A stretch of 64,000 nucleotides of DNA, taken from NCBI RefSeq assembly GCF_902506325.1, contig NZ_LR732328.1, positions 1,175,071-1,239,070 of the forward strand. The letters are read 5' to 3'. The position numbers and the translations under genes are program-made. The DNA is from Limnobacter sp. 130. Its GTDB lineage: Bacteria; Pseudomonadota; Gammaproteobacteria; Burkholderiales; Burkholderiaceae_B. The notes beneath the pieces are model-generated. The model searched no databases, was not told where the DNA came from, and was given only the letters and a program-made list of their open reading frames with translations. Below are positions 16,416 to 25,490 of this stretch, one piece after another. Numbering within the stretch: position 1 is the stretch's first letter; every line of letters begins with the position of its first letter.

Positions 16416-17732
16416 TTAAGCCGCCAACACTTTCATTTTGCTTTTATCAAGGCTGCTGTAGCCTACATTCCCGTTGACCATGGTCAGTTGTACTTTGCCC
16501 TGCATGGGAAAACCATTGAATGGCGTGTGTTTGCCCTGGCTGATCAAACTTGCTTCACCCACCACCCAGTCCACATCGGGGTTGAACAAACAAAGGTCTG
16601 CCGGCATGCCAGTGCGCAGGCTGCCTGCCTGAACTTTAATAATGTCGGCTGGGTTGCCGCACAACAATTCCACAATTCGCGCAGGCGGCACATTTTGCTC
16701 ACGCATCCATTTCACCGCCAAGGTCAACAAGAGTTCAAGCCCGGTTGCACCGGCTTCGCTTTCGGCAAACGGCAATAACTTGGCGTCGTCGTCCACGGGG
16801 GTGTGGTCCGAGCAAATGGCATCAATGGTGCCATCGAGCAAACCGGCGCGAATGGCGTCCCGGTCGCGTTGTTCCCGCAAAGGCGGAATCAGGTGGGCAT
16901 TGGGGTCGAAAAAGCCAATGTCCAAATCGGTCAAATGCACATGGTGAATTGCCACATCGCAAGTGACCGGCAAGCCTTCCGCCTTGGCTTGGCGAACCAG
17001 CTCAATACCCTTGGCAGAACTGATGCGGCAAATGTGCATGCGCGTACCGGTGGCCCGCACAAGCTCAAAATAGGCCTGTAAAGCGATCGTTTCCGCCATC
17101 ACGGGAATACCGCTCAAGCCCATGCGAGAAGCATAAGCACCCGCGTGGGCCACACCGCCTTTGCTGAAGTTGGGTTCGGTTGGGCGTAAAAAAACCGTGA
17201 GCCCAAAGTTGCGGGCGTACTTCATGGCTTGCAACAGCACCCGCAAATCGCGAATGGGCGATTCCGCCTGGCTGAAACCAACACAACCCGCTTCTGTCAG
17301 TTCGGCCATTTCAGTCAACGTTTCGCCACTTAAACCCGTGGTCAGGGCGCCCAGCGGGTACACCTTGGACAGGTTCAATTGGCGGGCCTTGAACTTGAGC
17401 ATTTCGATCAAGCCAGGTTCGTCCAGCACGGGTTCTGTATCAGGTGGACACACCAGCGAGGTAATGCCACCCGCCATGGCCGCTTCCATTTCGCTTTCCA
17501 GCGTGGCGCGGTATTCATAGCCAGGCTCACGAAGGCGTGCGGACAAGTCCACCAGCCCGGGAAATACCCACAAGCCAGTGGCGTCAATGGTTTTGCTGGG
17601 CGCGAAGTCGGCGGGCATTTCACTTTTGGGGGCCACCGCCACCACGCGGCCTGCGGCCACGGCAACATCCATGATCGCATCGATACCGATGCTGGGGTCA
17701 ATCACACGTCCGCCAGAAATCAACACTCGCAT
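16416..17732 (-). CDS. Dihydroorotase-like protein lacking the metal-binding HxH (PyrC')
   Basis: The 438-residue protein has the amidohydrolase/type I dihydroorotase fold, but the first metal site is gone. Where active enzymes read DxHxHxREPG, this one reads PGLVDLSARLREPG. Other elements survive (DGTIDAICSDHTP, NPADIIK). Inactive dihydroorotase homologues encoded next to pyrB are known in Pseudomonas and relatives, where they are structural partners of aspartate transcarbamoylase. That is the likely role here, by analogy, and a catalytic PyrC should exist elsewhere. It lies 21 bases after pyrB. Confidence 0.85.
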   Translation of the reverse strand: MRVLISGGRVIDPSIGIDAIMDVAVAAGRVVAVAPKSEMPADFAPSKTIDATGLWVFPGLVDLSARLREPGYEYRATLESEMEAAMAGGITSLVCPPDTEPVLDEPGLIEMLKFKARQLNLSKVYPLGALTTGLSGETLTEMAELTEAGCVGFSQAESPIRDLRVLLQAMKYARNFGLTVFLRPTEPNFSKGGVAHAGAYASRMGLSGIPVMAETIALQAYFELVRATGTRMHICRISSAKGIELVRQAKAEGLPVTCDVAIHHVHLTDLDIGFFDPNAHLIPPLREQRDRDAIRAGLLDGTIDAICSDHTPVDDDAKLLPFAESEAGATGLELLLTLAVKWMREQNVPPARIVELLCGNPADIIKVQAGSLRTGMPADLCLFNPDVDWVVGEASLISQGKHTPFNGFPMQGKVQLTMVNGNVGYSSLDKSKMKVLAA

Positions 17733-17753
17733 TGTTTGTCCTCGTTGTTCAAT

Positions 17754-18725
17754 TTAAGCGCTTTTGCTGGACGACGCCAGAATACTCATCACCGCCATGC
17801 GCACCGCAATCCCGAAAGTCACCTGATTCAAGATCACGCTTTGGGGACCATCGGCGACCGCAGAATCAATTTCAACCCCGCGGTTCATGGGGCCTGGGTG
17901 CATAACAATTGCATCGGGTTTGGCATGGCGCAACTTCTCTTCGGTCAAACCAAAATGCTTGAAATATTCTTGGGCAGAAGGAATCAGCGCGCCTGTCATG
18001 CGCTCTTTCTGCAAGCGCAGCATAATGATGACATCGCAATCCCTGATGCCTTCCACCAGGTCGTGGCATACACGCACACCCATGTTGTCCAGGTGGTTTG
18101 GCAGCAAGGTGCTGGGGCCTACTGCGCGCACTTCCGGACAACCCAGCGTGGTCAATGCGTGAATATCTGAACGTGCCACCCGACTGTGCAAAATATCGCC
18201 AACAATCGCGACACGCAATTTGGTGAAATCTTTTTTGTAGTGGCGAATGGTGTACATGTCGAGCAGCGCTTGCGTGGGGTGGGCATGCCGACCATCGCCT
18301 GCGTTGATCACATGAATGGTGCCGCCACTGGTGCGGTTCAAGTGCTGGGCCATGAAGGTTGGCGCGCCGCTTTCCGAGTGGCGCATCACAAACATGTCAG
18401 CCGACATGGCTGCCAGGTTGTCGATGGTGTCGATCAGCGATTCACCCTTGCTGGTCGACGACGAACCAATGTTCAAGTTCACCACATCGGCGGACAAACG
18501 CTTGGCCGCAATCTCGAACGTGGTACGGGTTCGGGTGGAATTCTCAAAGAACACATTGAACACCGATTTACCGCGCAGCAAAGGGACTTGTTTCACTTCG
18601 CGATCGGTCACCGACAAAAATGACTCTGCCGTGTCCAGAATGCGATGGATCATCGCCTTGGGCAGCCCTTCAATACTCAACAGGTGAATCAGTTCACCCG
18701 CGGCGTTCAGTTGAGGGTTATTCAA
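17754..18725 (-). CDS. pyrB: Aspartate carbamoyltransferase catalytic chain
   Basis: Condenses carbamoyl phosphate with aspartate, the first pathway-specific pyrimidine step. The 323-residue protein carries the carbamoyl-phosphate loop [13 protein letters not shown], then SSSTSKGES, the Lys/Ser/Glu swinging loop, and [14 protein letters not shown]. The start is TTG, overlapping the pyrR stop as TTGA, with GGAGG ten bases upstream; no better ATG exists before the conserved region. Followed by the PyrC'-like gene, as in Pseudomonas-type ATCase operons. Confidence 0.95.
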   Translation of the reverse strand: MNNPQLNAAGELIHLLSIEGLPKAMIHRILDTAESFLSVTDREVKQVPLLRGKSVFNVFFENSTRTRTTFEIAAKRLSADVVNLNIGSSSTSKGESLIDTIDNLAAMSADMFVMRHSESGAPTFMAQHLNRTSGGTIHVINAGDGRHAHPTQALLDMYTIRHYKKDFTKLRVAIVGDILHSRVARSDIHALTTLGCPEVRAVGPSTLLPNHLDNMGVRVCHDLVEGIRDCDVIIMLRLQKERMTGALIPSAQEYFKHFGLTEEKLRHAKPDAIVMHPGPMNRGVEIDSAVADGPQSVILNQVTFGIAVRMAVMSILASSSKSA

Positions 18726-19228
18726 TTTGGTTTTACCTCCAGCTCCAGGCGGAAAGCACCTTGATCATCTTGGGTCAATACAAACGCTTCATTTGGTTTT
18801 AAGGGCAAGTGCTTGCCCACGTACTGTGCATCAATCGGCAACTCTCGGCCACCACGATCCAGCAACACGGCCAGCTCAATTTTTGCGGGGCGACCAAAAT
18901 CGAACAGGTGATTCACAATGGCACGCGTGGTTCGACCGGTGTACAGCACATCGTCCACCAACAAAATGGTGCGTCCCTGTACGTCAAATGGAACCTCTGC
19001 AGGTTTGGGCGTCTCTTTTAACCCACGCTCGGAAAAGTCGTCGCGGTAAAAAGCGCTGTCCAGAAATCCGCAAGGCAAGCTGAAGTTCAAGTCTTTGTGC
19101 AAGCGCTCAGCGATCCATGCGCCACCACTGTGAACGCCGATCAAACCCAATTCGGAACAGTCAGGAAAGGCTTTCTCAATTTGATCTCGCAATCGGGCAT
19201 ACAGGGCTTCGGGGTTGGGCAGGCTCAT
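18722..19228 (-). CDS. pyrR: PyrR regulatory protein / uracil phosphoribosyltransferase
   Basis: The 168-residue phosphoribosyltransferase fold has the PRPP loop [16 protein letters not shown] and [13 protein letters not shown]. In Gram-positive bacteria PyrR attenuates pyr transcripts; in proteobacteria its role is less clear, and salvage activity is possible. ATG 19228 has a good ribosome site (GGAGG five bases upstream) and overlaps the ruvX stop (ATGA). It is followed by pyrB with a stop/start overlap, so algH to plsC reads as one operon. Confidence 0.92.
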   Translation of the reverse strand: MSLPNPEALYARLRDQIEKAFPDCSELGLIGVHSGGAWIAERLHKDLNFSLPCGFLDSAFYRDDFSERGLKETPKPAEVPFDVQGRTILLVDDVLYTGRTTRAIVNHLFDFGRPAKIELAVLLDRGGRELPIDAQYVGKHLPLKPNEAFVLTQDDQGAFRLELEVKPN

Positions 19229-19659
19229 CGTCCCTCCAGAAAAAATTGTTCCAGAATCAGGCAGGCACTGCCCATGTCGACTCGGCCCTTGTTCTCGCGG
19301 GCGGCCTTGCCTCCCATGCAGCTTTCCATGATCGCACTGGTGTAACGCTCGTCCACCATGGCACACGGCAGGGCAAAACGCCCCTCAAGTTGACGGGCAA
19401 AGCGTTCGCATCGAGTGGTTAATTCGTTGCTGGCACCGTCAGGCTGGCGTGGTACTCCCACCACCAAACCTTCTGGCTGCCATTCTTTGATCAAACTTTC
19501 AATTTTGCCAAATCGTTGATCGTCGTTTTGAGCCTCGACCACCGCCACACCGCTGGCCGTTTTGGTCAGCGAATTACCGAATGCGACACCAATTCGTTTT
19601 AATCCAAAATCAAAAGCCAGGTATTGGGTAGGCTTGGGTGTTTGCATCTTGTTACGCAT
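19225..19659 (-). CDS. ruvX: Putative pre-16S rRNA nuclease, YqgF/RuvX family
   Basis: A 144-residue RNase H-like protein involved in maturation of the 16S rRNA 5' end. Family motifs are AFDFGLKRIGVAFG at the N-terminus with a catalytic Asp, VVGVPRQPDG, VDERYTS, and an acidic DMGSACLILEQ at the end. ATG 19659 overlaps the algH stop by eight bases; an ATG four codons later is also possible. The algH-ruvX pairing is widespread in proteobacteria. Confidence 0.92.
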   Translation of the reverse strand: MRNKMQTPKPTQYLAFDFGLKRIGVAFGNSLTKTASGVAVVEAQNDDQRFGKIESLIKEWQPEGLVVGVPRQPDGASNELTTRCERFARQLEGRFALPCAMVDERYTSAIMESCMGGKAARENKGRVDMGSACLILEQFFLEGR

Positions 19660-20236
19660 GCCCCGCGGAACCGCTCATCAAGGCGGGGTCGATGCCCAGC
19701 ATGGCGTAAGCGCTGGCGAATCGTTCTTCCAAAGGCGTGTCGAATAATATTTCGTGATTGGCCGAGACGGTCAGCCATGCATTCTGGGCAAGCTCTTCTT
19801 CAAGTTGCCCCTCGCCCCAACCCGCATAGCCCAGGGTGATCAGCCATTTGCCGGGCGCTTCGCCGCGGGCCACGGCTTCAAGAATATCGCGCGAGGTGGT
19901 CAGGGAAATTTCGTCGTTCACCTTCAGGGAGGAGTTCCAGTTCAAAGGCTCGGTGTGCAGCACAAAACCGCGCTCGGCGGCAACGGGCCCGCCCATCATG
20001 ACCGGGTAATGCGTAGGCAAGTAGCCTTCAATGTCCACATTGATTTTCTCGAGCAAACCTTCAATGGGCAGGTCGGTTGGTCGGTTAATGACCAAACCCA
20101 TGGCACCCTTGCCAGAGTGCTCACACAAATACACCACGGACCCCGCAAAACTGGGGTCGAGCATATTCGGCATGGCGATCAACAACTGACCAGACAAGCT
20201 AAATTCAGTGGGTGTAGAAATTTCGGTCTCGCTCAT
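19652..20236 (-). CDS. algH: YqgE/AlgH family protein
   Basis: A 194-residue conserved protein of unknown biochemical function. Signature stretches are LLIAMPNMLDPSFAGSVVYL, GAMGLVINRPTD, VMMGGPVAAERGFVLH and LGYAGWGEGQLEEEL. ATG 20236 is chosen because the family starts just before the LLIAMP motif and the upstream extension is not conserved-looking. First gene of the algH-ruvX-pyrR-pyrB-pyrC'-plsC operon, divergent from the photolyase gene with a 96-base promoter region between. Confidence 0.92.
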   Translation of the reverse strand: MSETEISTPTEFSLSGQLLIAMPNMLDPSFAGSVVYLCEHSGKGAMGLVINRPTDLPIEGLLEKINVDIEGYLPTHYPVMMGGPVAAERGFVLHTEPLNWNSSLKVNDEISLTTSRDILEAVARGEAPGKWLITLGYAGWGEGQLEEELAQNAWLTVSANHEILFDTPLEERFASAYAMLGIDPALMSGSAGHA

Positions 20237-20332
20237 GCCAAAATTGTAATGCCTTTTAACTGTGCAAAAGTGGGTAGGCGTTCCTCTACCCTCCTTAAAG
20301 CGCACAGACCAACCCAATTTAAGTTGTTCCCC

Positions 20333-21832
20333 ATGGCTGCATCACTTCTCGAGAACCACCCTTTATCTACCCAACCCAAGCCAGGCGAGTACGCCAAAGG
20401 TCTTGTTTGGTTCCGACGCGACTTGCGTACCCACGACAACGCCGCGCTGTTCTACGCTCTGAAGCACTGCAAACAGGTGCATTGCGTATTTGTTTTCGAC
20501 AAAACCATTCTGGATGCACTAAGCAACAAAGCCGATCGCCGGGTTGAGTTCATTTGGGAAAGCTGCATGGCCTTGAAGAAAAAGCTTCAGGACTTTGGCG
20601 GCGACCTGCACCTGGTGCACGACCACGCCGAGAAAACGATTCCTGAACTGGCTTTGAAACTGGGTGTGCAAGCCGTGTTCACCAACAAAGACTATGAACC
20701 GGCTGCCATTGACCGAGACATTACGGTGGGCAAAACCTTACAGGGCAAGGGTATTGAACTGTTCCGCTTTAAAGACCAGGCCATTTTTGAAGAGGACGAA
20801 GTTTTGACCCAGGCCGGTAAGTTTTTTAGTGTGTTTACGCCATTCAAAAACGCCTGCCTGAAAAAACTGGATGCATTCCACCTAACCCCCTACCCCAGCG
20901 AGGCGCACATTGATTCTTTGGCGGCCGACAAGAACCTGCCGTCCCCCAGCCTGGAAGACATGGGATTCACGCGCACCAATTTGCTGGACATGATCAAACC
21001 CGGCGAAGAAGGTGCACTCGATGCATTTGAGGATTTTCTGGAACGCATCGACAAATACAAGGACAAAAGAGACTTCCCTGCGGTGAAAGGGGTGAGCTAC
21101 CTGAGTGTGCACAACCGCTTTGGCACCATTTCCATTCGCAGGCTGGCCAAGGCGGCCTACGACAGGTTCAAATTCGATGGCAGCGAAGGCGCAATGGGTT
21201 GGTTGAACGAGTTGATTTGGCGCGACTTCTACTTCCAGATCATTTACCACCGCCCCGATGCTGCCGAAAAAGCCTTCAAGCCTGAATACGACCAAATTCG
21301 CTGGGATGATGACGAGAAGGCAAAACGCCTTTTCAAGGCCTGGTGTGAAGGCAAGACAGGCTACCCCCTGGTCGACGCAGCGCAACGCCAATTGAACCAA
21401 ACCGGCTTCCAGCACAACCGGCTACGCATGGTCACCGCCAGCTTTTTGACCAAAGACCTTGGGATTGACTGGCGCTGGGGCGAGCGTTATTTCGCTGAGC
21501 AATTGAACGACTTTGACTTGTCCGCCAACAATGGTGGCTGGCAATGGGCTGCCAGCACAGGCTGCGATGCGCAACCCTACTTCCGCATATTCAACCCCCA
21601 CAGTCAGTCTGAAAAATTTGACGCCGACGGCAAATTCATTCGCAAGTACTGCCCCGAACTGAGCAAGCTTTCCAACAAGTACATTCACAACCCCGCTGAA
21701 TGCCCGCCGTTCGAGCTGCAAATGGCAGGGGTTGTGCTGGGCGAAACCTACCCAAGGCCTGTGGTGGAACATGATGTGGCGAGGAAAAAAACGCTTGAGC
21801 GATATGCGGTGGTGAAAAAACAGAAAGAGTGA
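20333..21832 (+). CDS. phr: Deoxyribodipyrimidine photolyase / cryptochrome
   Basis: Uses blue light and FAD to split cyclobutane pyrimidine dimers. The 499-residue protein has the N-terminal antenna domain (GLVWFRRDLRTHDNAALF) and the C-terminal FAD domain with WLNELIWRDFYFQI, GYPLVDAAQRQL, RLRMVTASFLTKDL, WQWAASTGCDAQPYFRIFNP and the electron-transfer tryptophans expected there. These place it with class I CPD photolyases. ATG 20333 begins the conserved protein; the open frame upstream is antisense to algH and not part of it. Confidence 0.93.
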   Translation: MAASLLENHPLSTQPKPGEYAKGLVWFRRDLRTHDNAALFYALKHCKQVHCVFVFDKTILDALSNKADRRVEFIWESCMALKKKLQDFGGDLHLVHDHAEKTIPELALKLGVQAVFTNKDYEPAAIDRDITVGKTLQGKGIELFRFKDQAIFEEDEVLTQAGKFFSVFTPFKNACLKKLDAFHLTPYPSEAHIDSLAADKNLPSPSLEDMGFTRTNLLDMIKPGEEGALDAFEDFLERIDKYKDKRDFPAVKGVSYLSVHNRFGTISIRRLAKAAYDRFKFDGSEGAMGWLNELIWRDFYFQIIYHRPDAAEKAFKPEYDQIRWDDDEKAKRLFKAWCEGKTGYPLVDAAQRQLNQTGFQHNRLRMVTASFLTKDLGIDWRWGERYFAEQLNDFDLSANNGGWQWAASTGCDAQPYFRIFNPHSQSEKFDADGKFIRKYCPELSKLSNKYIHNPAECPPFELQMAGVVLGETYPRPVVEHDVARKKTLERYAVVKKQKE

Positions 21833-21943
21833 AATCGGTTTTTGTCCGAACTTATGATGGTCAGTGCAAGTGCCTTCACCCATAATCAGCGGTGAAATTT
21901 CAAGCACACAAACGGATTCAATCAACAAGAAGGAGACAAAACA

Positions 21944-22348
21944 GTGAACGCTTACACCACCGTATTGCTTTACGCCGGATGGATTTTAGTTCTGGCGTTG
22001 TTCTATGCCCTGCCGCGAGTGCCCCAAGCCTTGCTGGGCCAAAAGCGTATTGACAGCTGGGAGCGTGGCAAAGAACCAATCGACCCGATGTTCTTGCAGC
22101 GAGCAAAATCTGCCCACCTGAATTGCCTGGAAAACTTCCCGGTGTTTGCAGGCGTTGTGGCGATGGCGGGGCTAATGGGTGAAATTGAAGCGATCAGCGC
22201 GATTGCCGTATTTGTTCTGTACGCCCGCATCGCGCAAAGCATTTCACATCTTCTTGGCACTTCATTTATTTTGGTAATGCTACGCGCTACCTTCTTCTTG
22301 ATTCAGGTGTTCATCACCTTGTACATGGTGTACTTGTTGGTCTGCTAA
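21944..22348 (+). CDS. MAPEG-family membrane protein
   Basis: A 134-residue protein with four predicted membrane helices (about 5-23, 64-82, 84-102 and 110-131) and the MAPEG-type cytoplasmic loop (FLQRAKSAHLNCLENFPVFA). Eukaryotic relatives are microsomal glutathione transferases; bacterial members are mostly uncharacterised. The start is GTG at 21944 with AAGGAG eight bases upstream. A bidirectional terminator follows, separating it from convergent hemL. Confidence 0.85.
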   Translation: MNAYTTVLLYAGWILVLALFYALPRVPQALLGQKRIDSWERGKEPIDPMFLQRAKSAHLNCLENFPVFAGVVAMAGLMGEIEAISAIAVFVLYARIAQSISHLLGTSFILVMLRATFFLIQVFITLYMVYLLVC

Positions 22349-22363
22349 GCAACACCCCACAAA

Positions 22364-22403
22364 TAAAAAAACCGCCTTGGGTGCAAACCCGGGCGGTTTT
22401 TTA
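22364..22403. terminator. Bidirectional intrinsic terminator between the MAPEG gene and hemL
   Basis: ACCGCC...GGCGGT with an inner GGGT/ACCC extension forms a long stem, flanked by seven A on the left and six T on the right. It can end transcription from both convergent genes. Confidence 0.85.
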
Positions 22404-22423
22404 TGGCAACCCGATATCAAATC

Positions 22424-23719
22424 TTATTTGATTGCAGAAAACGCCTTGTCAATCGCCACCTTGGTGGCCTCAATCACTGAATCGTCGTGCGTCACGGACA
22501 CAAACCCAGCCTCGTAAGCCGACGGCGCCAGGTAAACCCCGGCGTCCAGCATAGCGTGAAAAAACTTGTTGAAGCGATCCCGATTCGACGCACTCACTTC
22601 CGCAAAACTGGTGGGTACTTTTTCGCTGAAATAAATGCCGAACATGCCGCCAATGCTGTCTGCACAGAAGGTTTCGCCATGCGCATACGCCACCTGGTTA
22701 AAGGCCTCCACCAATTTGCGGGTTTGAGTTTCCAGCTTTTCGTAAAAGCCTTCCTGCTTAAGCAGGCACATGGTGGTTAAACCTGCGGCCACCGCAACCG
22801 GGTTGCCACTCAAAGTACCCGCTTGGTAAACAGGTCCCAACGGCGCAATACAGGCCATGATGTCTTTGCGACCACCGAATGCACCCATGGGCATGCCGCC
22901 ACCAATAATTTTGCCCAGCGTGGTCAAATCAGGCGTGATGCCGTACACGCCCTGCACACCTTGCGGCCCCACGCGGAAACCAGTCATCACCTCGTCAAAT
23001 ATCAGCACGGCTCCATGCTGGGTGCACAAGTCGCGCAAAGTATTCAAAAACTCGCGCGTGGGCTTGATCAAATTCATATTACCCGCTACCGGCTCTACGA
23101 TGACACAGGCAATGCTGCTGCCGCTGGCCTTGAACAACGCGTGCAACTGCTCCACATTGTTGTAGTCCAGCACGCGCGTGTGTTTGGCAAAATCTTCAGG
23201 CACACCGGCCGAGGTGGGGTTGCCAAAAGTCAACAAACCAGAACCCGCCTTCACCAACAAGCTGTCGGCATGGCCGTGGTAACAGCCTTCGAATTTCACA
23301 ATGGTGTCGCGGCCTGTAAAGCCACGGGCCAATCGAATGGCACTCATGGTGGCTTCGGTACCGGAACTGACCAGGCGCACCTGCTCCAGCGAAGGCAACA
23401 TCTCGCACAGCGTTTCAGCCATCACAATTTCGCCCTCGGTGGGCGCGCCAAAGCTGAGACCACCCACGGCGGCTTCTTGCACAGCCTTGATTACGTCCGG
23501 GTGGGCGTGGCCCAATACAGCGGGGCCCCAAGAACCAATGTAATCAATGTAGCGTTTGTCATCTGCGTCCCACACATAAGGGCCATTCGCACGCTTGAAG
23601 AATCGGGGTGTACCACCAACAGAACGGAAAGCACGCACGGGTGAATTCACACCGCCGGGAATTGTTTTTTGTGCGCGTTCAAACAGCACTTCGTTTTGGC
23701 TCACTTCTTGACCACTCAT
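22424..23719 (-). CDS. hemL: Glutamate-1-semialdehyde 2,1-aminomutase
   Basis: PLP enzyme making 5-aminolevulinate for haem by the C5 pathway. The 431-residue protein has N-terminal [59 protein letters not shown], the [15 protein letters not shown] aspartate, and the PLP lysine in [16 protein letters not shown]. It is followed 18 bases after thiE on the same strand. The hemL-thiE-thiD-rubredoxin arrangement is typical of betaproteobacteria. Confidence 0.96.
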   Translation of the reverse strand: MSGQEVSQNEVLFERAQKTIPGGVNSPVRAFRSVGGTPRFFKRANGPYVWDADDKRYIDYIGSWGPAVLGHAHPDVIKAVQEAAVGGLSFGAPTEGEIVMAETLCEMLPSLEQVRLVSSGTEATMSAIRLARGFTGRDTIVKFEGCYHGHADSLLVKAGSGLLTFGNPTSAGVPEDFAKHTRVLDYNNVEQLHALFKASGSSIACVIVEPVAGNMNLIKPTREFLNTLRDLCTQHGAVLIFDEVMTGFRVGPQGVQGVYGITPDLTTLGKIIGGGMPMGAFGGRKDIMACIAPLGPVYQAGTLSGNPVAVAAGLTTMCLLKQEGFYEKLETQTRKLVEAFNQVAYAHGETFCADSIGGMFGIYFSEKVPTSFAEVSASNRDRFNKFFHAMLDAGVYLAPSAYEAGFVSVTHDDSVIEATKVAIDKAFSAIK

Positions 23720-23737
23720 TGTTGAAACTCCAAATTA

Positions 23738-24409
23738 TTAATACTGCGTTTCCACTGCATCCACCCACTGCTGCGCCACACTGCAAACCTGCGCCGCATC
23801 CGGCTTCACGCCAAACAAACCATTCACCACCGCCACCGCATGGGCACCGGCTTTCATCAACTCGGGCACATGCGCCAGTGTTATTCCACCAATGGCCACT
23901 GTGGGCACCCCCAAGTCGCGGGCCTTTGACAACAACTCGAGTTCAGCCCGCACCGCATTGGGCTTGGTGCCGCTGGGGTACATGGCACCAAAGGCCACGT
24001 AGCTTGCGCCATTGCGCACAGCTTGTTCTGCCAGTTCAAACTGATTGTAGCAAGAAGCACCCACCACCCATTTGGCCCCAAGGCGGCTTCGCGCCTGCGC
24101 GATGGCTTCGTCGGTTTTGCCCAAATGCACACCCACCAGCGCGCCTCCGTCAAATTTTGAAAACTCGCCAGAGGGCACATCATTCAAAATCAGCGCCGCA
24201 TCGTACTTCTCGCACAGGGAGTTCAGTTGCCCGACAAACTCAATCAACTCTGCTTGGTCCCAATTTTTTTGTCTGCACTGAAACAAGCGCACGCCACCCT
24301 CCAGCGCAGCAGCCACACAATCCACAATTGCATCGGGGGTCCAGATGGCGGAGCGTTCAGGGGTAATTGCATACACCCCTCGAATAAGCTCATTGGTGAG
24401 CTCACTCAT
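23738..24409 (-). CDS. thiE: Thiamine-phosphate synthase
   Basis: Joins HMP pyrophosphate and the thiazole phosphate to thiamine phosphate. The 223-residue TIM barrel shows GVRLFQCRQKN, LILNDVPS, GVHLGKTDE, ASCYNQFE, FGAMYPSGTKPNA and VAIGGI. Two ATGs lie six bases apart; 24409 has GGAGAGG at proper spacing and is chosen over 24415. It overlaps the thiD end, so thiD and thiE are translationally coupled. Confidence 0.93.
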   Translation of the reverse strand: MSELTNELIRGVYAITPERSAIWTPDAIVDCVAAALEGGVRLFQCRQKNWDQAELIEFVGQLNSLCEKYDAALILNDVPSGEFSKFDGGALVGVHLGKTDEAIAQARSRLGAKWVVGASCYNQFELAEQAVRNGASYVAFGAMYPSGTKPNAVRAELELLSKARDLGVPTVAIGGITLAHVPELMKAGAHAVAVVNGLFGVKPDAAQVCSVAQQWVDAVETQY

Positions 24410-25211
24410 CTTCATCCTCTCCCAAATGCTGCATCAGGTGCATGCGGTCAGGAATTAACTGCCCTTGACCCACGGCGAACCCGTAACTCAAGGCCTGCCA
24501 GGTGTATTCCAGCGCCAATTCAACTGCCTCCTGCACACTTAAACCCTGCCCAAGGCCCACGGCGCAAGCACTGGCCAATGTACAGCCAGAACCATGGTAT
24601 TGCCCGGGAAGGCGCTCACAGGGAAATTCAACAAGCTGCTTGCCTGCCACATACAATCGGTTGACCACGTCGCCTGAGTCCAGGTGCTCGCCTTTCAACA
24701 GCACCGCCTTGCAACCCATTTGCAGCAGGCGTTCAGCCGCCTCGTCAATATTTTTAGCCCCGGTGAAGGCCTGGGCCTCGGGCCAATTCGGAGTTAACAG
24801 ATCAACCACCGGGAATAGCTCGTTTCTGTAACGATCAAACAAGTCCTGTCCGCCAAAAGCATCTCCACGCCCGGAAGCCCGCACGGGGTCAACCACCAGT
24901 GGCACATGGGGCCATAAGGCTTTGGCCTTCAACACCGCGGCCACAGCCGCCGAACTGCCCAACACACCGGTTTTGAGGGCACTTGGCGCGACACCGTCCT
25001 CAAGCAAGACGTTAAACTGGGCATCGATCCAGTCGGCCGAACATGGCTCGAAGCGCTGAACACCCACGGTATTCTGGGCGGTCAAGCCGGTAAGGATGGT
25101 CAAAGGATGTGCGCCAAGCGCCGAAACTGTCAGGGCATCAGCTTGCAAACCCGCGCCAGCAGTGGGATCCGATGCTGAAAAGGTCAGCACCAAGGGTACG
25201 GTCAGTGTCAT
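24402..25211 (-). CDS. thiD: Hydroxymethylpyrimidine/phosphomethylpyrimidine kinase
   Basis: Phosphorylates HMP and HMP-P in thiamine synthesis. The 269-residue ribokinase-fold protein has the DPTAGAGLQADALTVSALG start, VVDPVRASGRGDAF and the anion-hole LPGQYHGSGCTLASACA. In its leader a terminator-like hairpin ends only nine bases before the ATG, with no normal ribosome site between, so its expression may be attenuated. Divergent from the rubredoxin gene with 93 bases between the starts. Confidence 0.93.
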   Translation of the reverse strand: MTLTVPLVLTFSASDPTAGAGLQADALTVSALGAHPLTILTGLTAQNTVGVQRFEPCSADWIDAQFNVLLEDGVAPSALKTGVLGSSAAVAAVLKAKALWPHVPLVVDPVRASGRGDAFGGQDLFDRYRNELFPVVDLLTPNWPEAQAFTGAKNIDEAAERLLQMGCKAVLLKGEHLDSGDVVNRLYVAGKQLVEFPCERLPGQYHGSGCTLASACAVGLGQGLSVQEAVELALEYTWQALSYGFAVGQGQLIPDRMHLMQHLGEDEDE

Positions 25212-25220
25212 TCAAAACCC

Positions 25221-25248
25221 AAAAAAAACCGACAACCTTTGTAGTCGG
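25221..25248 (-). terminator. Terminator-like hairpin in the thiD leader
   Basis: On the minus strand CCGACTAC and GTTGTCGG pair (one mismatch) and are followed by eight U, then the thiD ATG nine bases on. There is no upstream minus-strand gene for it to terminate, only the divergent rubredoxin start, so it looks like an attenuator of thiD-thiE. Not a recognisable TPP riboswitch. Confidence 0.5.
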
Positions 25249-25304
25249 CTGCCAAACTCAGTATTATCCACCCGTTGCAATTTTTTTTCTGGAAGTAGCT
25301 CAGA

Positions 25305-25469
25305 ATGAATACTTGGATTTGTTTGATTTGCGGTTGGGTATACGATGAAGCCGCTGGCGTGCCCGATGAAGGCATTGCTCCTGGCACCAAATGGGAAGAT
25401 GTTCCACCAAACTGGGTTTGCCCGGAATGCGGTGCCCGCAAAGAAGATTTCGAGATGACTCAAATCTAA
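25305..25469 (+). CDS. Rubredoxin
   Basis: A 54-residue electron carrier with one iron held by four cysteines: CLICGWVYDEAAG and VCPECGARKEDFE, the standard two CxxCG knuckles. It starts MNTWICLICG with GGAAGTAG upstream of ATG 25305 and ends at a TAA at 25467-25469. In betaproteobacteria rubredoxin commonly sits between thiD and the pil chemosensory genes; here a coiled-coil membrane protein follows 21 bases downstream. Confidence 0.95.
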   Translation: MNTWICLICGWVYDEAAGVPDEGIAPGTKWEDVPPNWVCPECGARKEDFEMTQI

Positions 25470-25490
25470 AAACCAAAAAACCATGGATCA

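Noticed and set aside
17379-18170. 263-codon plus-strand frame across pyrC' and pyrB
   Set aside because: Shadow of two well-supported minus-strand genes; no ribosome site or family motif.
19754-20332. Long plus-strand open frame continuous with the photolyase gene
   Set aside because: It runs antisense to algH and has no family signal; the photolyase begins at the ATG at 20333 with the conserved sequence.
25212-25304. TPP riboswitch in the thiD leader, suggested by GGATAATAC
   Set aside because: The gap is too short, and the CTGAGA and ACCTGA boxes are missing. Only a terminator-like hairpin is supported.
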